From positions 265,293,114-265,357,113 of the forward strand of contig OY856188.1 in NCBI GenBank assembly GCA_963693315.1: a DNA stretch of 64,000 nucleotides, in the 5' to 3' direction. Under the pieces are notes generated by a model, which saw only the letters and a program-made list of their open reading frames with translations, was not told where the DNA came from and ran no database searches. Origin of the DNA: Diogma glabrata (Eukaryota; Arthropoda; Insecta; Diptera; Cylindrotomidae). Of this stretch, positions 58,208 to 64,000 are shown piece by piece (the first letter of the stretch is position 1; each line of letters begins with the position of its first letter). Made by a program: the position numbers and the translations under genes.

Positions 58208-60370
58208 TTTTTTTTTTTTAATAAGAAGTGTTGTGTAGTAGGAATTATAAAATGTGTCACAACAACACATAGATACCTTTTAAGACGTAGGTCCCACAAC
58301 AACATGCGTCTTGAGGTATAGGTGGACGCTTTTTTTAAATCTTTGTGGATTGAAAGCACTCGAGACTATTGATTCGGGCAAAGCATTCCATGTGTACGAT
58401 GTACGCACAAAGAAATCTCTTTGCATTCTATTACTATGACAGTGAGTAATCTCGACAGTTCGACCGCCCGCACACACCGATTGACGAGTAAGACGGGGAA
58501 AAACATATGTCTGAGGCATTATGGACCTGATTTCATCCGAGCACTGCTGGTGACGATATTTATAAAAAACAACGAGATCAGCAACAGTGCGACGATGTTG
58601 CAGGGAATCAAGACCTAATGTTAAATCTCGATCACCAACAATTCGTATAGCTCGCTTTTGAACAGAGTCCAAAAGAGCCAGGGTAGTAACAGATGCAGCG
58701 CTCCAAACTTGACAACAATACTCCATACAGGGACGAATATAGGACTTATAAATGTGAAGTAATTGATGCGAAGTAAAATATTTTTTACATCTATTGAGGA
58801 GGCCGAGTTTTCTTGACGCGCTCTTTGCCATGGCCATTATATGATCGTTCCAGAGTAAGTCATTGGATATTGTGACTCCCAATGAACGAATGCTTTCACA
58901 TTCGCGTATTTGGTCGTCACACATATTAATTGAAATATCGTTGGGAAACTCGGTCTTTGATCTGGAAACAATCAATAGCTGTGTTTTGGTGGAATTAAAA
59001 TTGACCAAATTTTTGTCACCCCAATCGGCGACTTTTTTTAGGTCCTCGTTTACATTTATGGCAGCGTCTCTCCGGACGGGATTTATTCGTTCATGCATTT
59101 TACCCTTTGAAGATAGGGAGACGAATGACTTGTGCAGTGGACTATCATCTGCAAAACTATTTATTGGGTTACTGGTGATTTGCAACAGTTCGTTGATATA
59201 AATTAAAAATAAAGTGGGAGATAAAACTGAGCCTTGGGGTACACCAGCGTTAATTAATTTGGACTCAGAAGAAAAGCCATCTATAGATACCGAGATGTAT
59301 CGGTTAGACAGAAAATTTTGAATCAACTTCACGACTGCGGGATGAAAACCGTACGCAACGAGCTTGTTGATCAAGTTGGCATGCCAAATTCGATCAAATG
59401 CTTTTGAGATGTCTAATGCGATTACGTACGTTTCACCACCTTTCTCAAGTATGCTATTCCAAATATGTGCCACATAGTTCAATAGATCGGTTGTTGATCT
59501 TTTGTTTCTAAAACCGTATTGGCTGTCAGATATCAAATGGTTGTCCTCCAAAAATTTGGATATGTGTGAATTAATATAGTGCTCGTATATTTTAGACATG
59601 ACTGGGAGTAAGGCTATTGGTCTATAATTTGAAATATCACATTTCATTCCTTTTTTTGGGACAGGCTGGACATTGGCCAACTTCCAGCAGGATGGATAAA
59701 TACCAGATTTATAGGATTGATAAAATATTTTGGTGAGGGTTGGTGCAAGTTCTTTTGAAAATGTTTTTAGAATAACAGGAGGAATGTTGTCCAGACCAGA
59801 AGCTTTGTTGTTGTTTAACCCCCTTAAAAGTTTTTCGACAATTTTGGGTTTGAAATGTAATTGTTTCATATTAACTCCTGAAGACTGGGTTTGGGGTGTT
59901 TCTTTAGGAGTTTCTAAAACTGTTGAATTTGAAGCAAAGCGTTCCGCGAACAATGTAGCTTTCCTTGCAGGGTCAGTAATGATTGAGTCACTATCACATC
60001 AATGATAGGAGGGATAGAAGATTTAGTACCACAATTTAAAGAATTAATGGCACTGTAAAAACTTTTGTCAGAAATTGACATACTCGAAAGTTTTGCCGCT
60101 GTCGCTCTGTCAATCTCTGCTTTTTCGTTTTCGATTATCTGGTTTGATATTTTATTAGCCTTTAAATATTGGGATCGATTAACAGAGTTCTTTTTATGAA
60201 TCCAAATATTAAATAATCTACGTTTGTTTCTAAGAGCCAATTTGGCTGCTTTCGAAAACAAATATTTTTGTTGGGGTTTCATTATTGAAAAGGGAACTAA
60301 TTTGTTAATACCGAATTGAATGGTTTCAGTAAAGTTTTGAGCAGAAACATTTACATCGTCTGTATAAAAA
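58208..60370 (-). mobile_element. 5'-truncated LINE with intact RT
   Basis: Minus-strand element. Its poly(A) tail appears as a T-run at 58208-58221, preceded (in element sense) by a short 3' UTR containing TGTGTTGTTGTGACACAT, a small hairpin. The coding region runs from about 60365 down to 58280; the endonuclease and ORF1 are missing, so the copy was truncated on insertion. Two further tails of the same family are at 18944-19125 and 63405-63748, all on the minus strand. The 5' end abuts a piece of a different LINE (60370-60500). Confidence 0.85.
58280..60282 (-). pseudogene. LINE ORF2 C-terminal part: reverse transcriptase
   Basis: The first part (60282 down to about 59995) is the linker ahead of the RT: SKAAKLALRNKRRLFNIW, then SKSFYSAINSLNC-like sequence, ending PPIID. 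A single frameshift near 60000 leads to the long open frame of 557 codons (59953-58280). Motifs: NNNKASGLDNIPP, ISNYRPIALLPVMSKIYE, YVIALDISKAFDRIWH (motif A, Asp), GVPQGSVLSPTLFLIYINE (motif B) and NSFADDSPLH (motif C, FADD intact). After the thumb come SYIRPCMEYCCQVWS, LLDSVQKRAIRIVGD and RRTVADLVVFYKYRH, then SYTWNALPESI and a conserved end (HLYLKTHVVV). The RT itself looks intact; the element is dead because of 5' truncation and the frameshift. The clade (Jockey-like or RTE-like) is uncertain. Confidence 0.85.
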
Positions 60371-60500
60371 CTTGATCAGTCGTCTCCAGCATTTGTACAT
60401 AAACACCTGTGGTTGGTTTCTGATATTTCTTGTAAGTTTCCAGGTTGTATATCCATACACCAGTACTGACTTGACACATGCATTGAACAATGTGTTAAAA
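60370..60500 (-). pseudogene. Fragment of a second LINE type
   Basis: Minus strand reads FNACVKSVLVYGYTTWKL, then, after a shift of frame, QVFMYKCWRRLIKF. This is the 'VKSVLLYG-x-ETW...F-x-N-x-C-L-R-R-I' region found downstream of the RT in many insect LINEs. The motif layout differs from the element at 58208-60370, so it belongs to another family. The latter may have inserted into it. Confidence 0.5.
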
Positions 60501-62257
60501 ATTGTAAATTACAACAATTGTGAATCAATATTAATAAAAAATGCACTCCTGGCTGGAAAAATGAAAAGGTTGCCTGTATTAAAAAACTTCAGTTTAGTAT
60601 TTGAAACATATGTTATTATGAAATTATCCATCTTATTTTTTAAGTGGCATACCAGTCCATAATTTTGAATTATATAAGCTCATATTTCAATTAGAATTTA
60701 CATTTAACCCATTGTTATGCCCGCCAAACTACGTGATATTTAACAGGTAGCATTTTTTAAGAAATCTACACTAACTCTAGAACAACAAACTAATATTAGA
60801 AACTGAATTCCTGTACAACCACCAAACATTTACATTTTCATGTATAATATGGCTAAATTACATTGTTTCATTAACACTGTTTATTACCAAACAATCAGTA
60901 TACATAATCTTCGGACTTCCTGTAAAAAACATCAAAGACATAATAGTTTTTTTATATGTTTGAATACTCCTTAAAAATATTTCGAATTTTAATTGTTTTG
61001 TTTTATCTCTTTGCTAAATAAAACGAAACGGAAGAGTCATGCGATCAACAAACAATCACTCTCCTTTTCTTGCTTTGTTTTAAATATCATAAATACTAAA
61101 AATGTTTTGGTATTTAGTTGAGTAGCAATTTAAAATTTAAATTGAATATGTTAAAAGCAAGGTTTATGTTAAAATTAAAATGTAATTAAGATTAAAATGT
61201 AAAATATAGGTTCTTGTACTATTAATAATAATGAAAAAAAAAGAAATTAAAAATAAACCAAAGAAAAAAATGAATTATATGTTCGTGTCTGTTTTATTTC
61301 TATAAATAAAATTCTGTAAAAGAATTTTGAATTATGATTTCAAATAAAATCCTTGTCAGATGATAGTGTAAATGTCTAACAATAAATTCAATCTGTGATA
61401 TTACAAATGAAAAAAATGTGTTGCACAGCACAATGATAATAGTTTCTGGTATAATGGAAACTGTGCAAGAATTTGTATTAATCTAATTAGCTGCAGAATG
61501 TATTGTAATCAATTACAATGTAGGTTCACTATAAGAGAAAATAAATTGTGTTTGCATTTATATAAGTTATGACGTACAAAAAAGGGTAATTATGTCTTCC
61601 AATAGTCTAACACGTAAATTAAAGAAAATGAGAGTTTTACCAGAGGAAAAAGGCAATGTGAATCGCCTTATGTTGTATGATATCATGGAAGACGTGTAAT
61701 GCAGAAAGAATTGTGTATTAAATGGAATAATGCGGTGCTGAATGTGCGTCCGACATAATGAAGCTGAGAAAGTAACATTGTCTGACGAAGCAGATCAGCA
61801 GTTATAATAATTTAAGCTTATTTATCTTAATTTTTGTTAATTTACTATTGTTCTGTTTTAATTGGTTTCGAAAAGTGTAAATAGGTTATGAGTTTTAAAG
61901 TGTTGACTTATAGATCGTTTTTCTGTAGAGTCCGCGTTGAAAAGGAAAAACTGTAATACATTCGTTTATTTTCAAAATTTATAAAACCCTTCGATAATAG
62001 ATGCTTTAGGCGTCTGTACCAAACGTGAGTAATTTGATGCTCATAAGCTCAAATCTAAGAAAAAAATAAGCAATCTTTTACCGTTTTTACGGAAAATGGA
62101 AAAGTTTAATGTGCATTTCATCGAACGCTGGCGCTGTGTCTATATAATTACATACCAAAAACATGTATTTTTAAAAATAATTTAATGATTTAGTTTAGAT
62201 TAAATTTAAATACAGTATCATTTTTTAAAACAATCAACATGATAATATCTTACTAAT
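60501..62257. other. No recognised gene
   Basis: AT-rich. A 35-codon frame at 61592-61699 (MSSNSLTRKLKKMRV...) has protein-like composition but no match I can name. Nothing else is visible. Confidence 0.45.
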
Positions 62258-62403
62258 GAGCTTGATTCCTTGCCATACAGACGAAATGTTGCTGATTTGA
62301 CAATTTTCTACAAATACATTATAGATGAACGAACTTCCTCTGAGATTATTTCAATTTTACCTGAACTAGCAAACTTCTCGCGTTTCACTAATCCCCAGAA
62401 CTG
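62258..62403 (+). pseudogene. LINE RT C-terminal fragment
   Basis: Plus strand reads ELDSLPYRRNVADLTIFYKY, then SSEIISILPELANFSRFTN and a stop. It aligns with RRTVADLVVFYKYRH...SDEIRSIMP in the LINE at 58208-60370 but is clearly a different family. The rest of that element is not recognisable. Confidence 0.6.
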
Positions 62404-62839
62404 ATATACTGTGGCCAATGCTTTTACGGTTCCAATAAAAAGGTGCAGAATCGCGGTAGTCATGACACACTTGTAGAAGACTGCCGATATACCCGATAAA
62501 ATTACCGATACACGATAATAAATCTCCTGCATGAGATCCCGTCTAAGTCGCGCACCTAAATGTTCGATGGTATATGCTATTGCCATCATCATTTTGGGGA
62601 TAACGCAAATGCGACCACATATGTAAATTATAACGCTCAAATGCCCAAGGTTAAAAAAAACACGAGGCGAAAGGTGATGATAGCTTCTCCAAACACCATT
62701 TCGACCCCCAAACACTTCAATATTACTTTCAAAAAAGCTTTTTTGTTGTACATCTAGTGAAGTTTCAGTTATTGCATCAGCTGTTGAGGAAAATATTTCA
62801 AGAAAAACACGTCTTTTAGACTACTTCTTTCTCTACGCA
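62404..62839. other. Unassigned; open minus-strand frame
   Basis: The minus strand has a 135-codon frame starting at 62715 (MFGGRNGVWRSYHHLS...) that can be read open a little further upstream. The part below 62403 is antisense to LINE coding sequence, which argues that the frame is accidental. No domain is recognised. Confidence 0.3.
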
Positions 62840-64000
62840 GCAACGTGACTAAAGCTACCATTTATGGTTGGTAAGCGGCCTTTTAAATTTAAACATTGGT
62901 TTCGGACGAGCGTTTTGACTTCTTTAAGACCCTTGTTATCGCCGATGTTACCATTTCTATTCTCGTAGTTGATTTCATTTCAAAACCAACATCTTGTCGA
63001 TCAACTAACTGGATTATTCACTTAGGCTACCTTATTAACTTCCCTAGCACCATCTTTTACATTGTTTAACGATTCAGTTAATATTGAATTTTTCAATATT
63101 TTCAAAAACTTAAGGACTTAAGCGTGAGAATATTATCTAGCTAACCTGTATAACATAACGTGATATACGTTATTGAAACACATGGACCACCCGTTACATG
63201 TAAATATCGTCGACTAACTCGACAAACTGGCCAATGCAAAGACGCAATTTGATTTAATGTTATCTTAAGGCATTTTCCGACCATCTAATAGTTCTTTTTC
63301 TCTCCGTATCATAAAAAAGAAGAACGGCGAGTAGATACATTGCGGTGACTACCATTTTCTGAATAACATTACAATTCCTGATAACTATCCTATTCAGGAT
63401 AAAATGTGTTGTGTTACAGGAATTACAATATGTGTCACAACAATACTTTTAAGACTTAGGTCCCACGGTACCTTTTAAGACTTAGGTCCCGCAAAAACAT
63501 GCGCTCTGAGGTGTTGATGAACGCTTTGTTTATACCTTTGTGGATTAAACGCCGCCCAAAACTATTGATTCAAGCAAAGCATTCCATTTGTACGATGTCA
63601 CTATGACATCGAATGATCTCAACAGTTTGACTGTTTGCATAAACCGATTGACGTGTAATACGGTGAAAAAAATATGGTTGAGACATAATGGATCCGATTT
63701 AATCCGAGCCAGTGCTAATGACGCTATTTACAAAAACAAGGAGCTCAGAACTTGAGATTTCTGCTCCGTTTGGACTCTTCGAATTCATTCAAATGATTTT
63801 CGGATTGCGAAACGCTGCGCAATCCTTCCAATAGATTATTCACTTCCTTCTCCGAGACCTTAATTTCTGTTTCATCTACATAGATGACCTCCTTCTTTTT
63901 GCTTCTGAAAATTTTGAAGAAATCCAAAACAACTTAAAATTGTTTTCGAGCATCTTTCTGACGCTAGTCTCATTATAAATGTTGATAAACGCAACTTTGC
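62840..64000 (+). pseudogene. pol: Ty3/gypsy protease-RT region, interrupted
   Basis: From about 62860 the frames read LNLNIGFGRAF and then TLVIADVTISILVVDFISKP, the end of an aspartic protease (usually V-x-x-PILG-x-DFL). From about 63175 come VETHGPPVTCKYRRLT, then (another frame) GIFRPSNSSF and KKKNGEW-like sequence, CGDYHFLNN, and TIPDNYPIQDKM: the start of the gypsy RT. A LINE tail (63405-63748) intervenes. RT then resumes at 63750 with ISAPFGLFEFIQMIFGLRNA and, after a stop and a shift, FCFIYIDDLLLASENFEEIQ (motif C, IDD), running out of the window. There are many frameshifts and stops. The orientation and gag type are compatible with the Gag relic at 14425, but they are not shown to be the same element. 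Errantivirus-type env was not seen. Confidence 0.8.
63405..63748 (-). mobile_element. LINE 3' fragment inside gypsy RT
   Basis: Matches the 3' UTR and last coding part of the LINE at 58208-60370: GTGTTGTGTTACAGGAATTA, TGTGTCACAACAA, ACTTTTAAGACTTAGGTCCC (present twice here, a small local duplication), GCAAAGCATTCCAT and AACCGATTGACG. There is no clean T-run at its left end. The right edge passes directly into gypsy RT coding sequence. The gypsy stretch that should encode the segment between YPI and ITTPFGLFEF is missing. Confidence 0.85.

Noticed and set aside
61592..61699. 35-codon ORF beginning MSSNSLTRKLKK
   Set aside because: Protein-like composition, but too short and without homologue, splice or repeat support.
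62308..62715. 135-codon minus-strand ORF as a membrane protein
   Set aside because: Overlaps antisense to recognisable LINE coding DNA at 62258-62403; no motif of a known membrane family.

Overview
The window is AT-rich, gene-poor eukaryotic DNA and reads as arthropod, most likely insect and possibly dipteran. The evidence is a mariner element, BEL/Pao and Ty3/gypsy remnants, a Penelope-like relic, several non-LTR retrotransposons, a C2H2 zinc-finger fragment of a type common in flies, and long simple-sequence arrays. There are no bacterial operons, CRISPR arrays or convincing stand-alone RNA genes. No multi-exon host gene can be followed; the window looks like intergenic or intronic DNA that has repeatedly absorbed mobile elements. 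The species assignment is an inference.

Layout. 0-12.3 kb: a truncated CACTG-ended DNA element with an AAT array and a tRNA-like SINE, the first copy of a hairpin-ended 'terminal module', a degraded minus-strand ORF (6.2-6.8 kb), a 1.5 kb heptanucleotide satellite, an AT-rich satellite and a tandem SINE-containing repeat. 13.7-20.4 kb: a 200-N gap, a gypsy gag relic, a (TA)n tract, a zinc-finger fragment, a broken Myb/SANT-like gene hit by a LINE tail, and a Penelope-like fragment. 21.7-27.7 kb: a TTAA-flanked piggyBac-like MITE with four 18-bp palindromes, a foldback MITE, an intact CACTG element lying in an AT satellite, and a BEL/Pao reverse transcriptase relic. 28.6-39.6 kb: a degraded BTB-containing module, a nearly intact mariner, a solo LTR, and a 4.8 kb element whose two ends are inverted copies of the terminal module and which carries an open BTB-domain ORF. 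42.6-46.6 kb: one (ACTAAT)n array split by a 2.8 kb DNA transposon with about 600-bp inverted repeats and a two-exon ORF. 47.0-53.9 kb: a three-layer nest (TIR element, foldback element inside its left arm, 4.2 kb LINE in its middle). 58.2-64 kb: a 5'-truncated LINE with an intact RT domain, other LINE pieces, and gypsy protease/RT coding DNA cut by another LINE tail.

How the parts work together. These are not pathway genes. The relationships are order of insertion, shared termini and mutational decay. The most interesting signal is the terminal-module family: four copies share a terminus (TGTAATGAAG), a nearby hairpin, a TGGCGACC motif, CA-rich DNA and an inner ACTCACCCCATGATT motif. Two of the four carry the same BTB-derived sequence at nearly the same distance from the terminus, which suggests that a mobile element captured and amplified part of a BTB gene.
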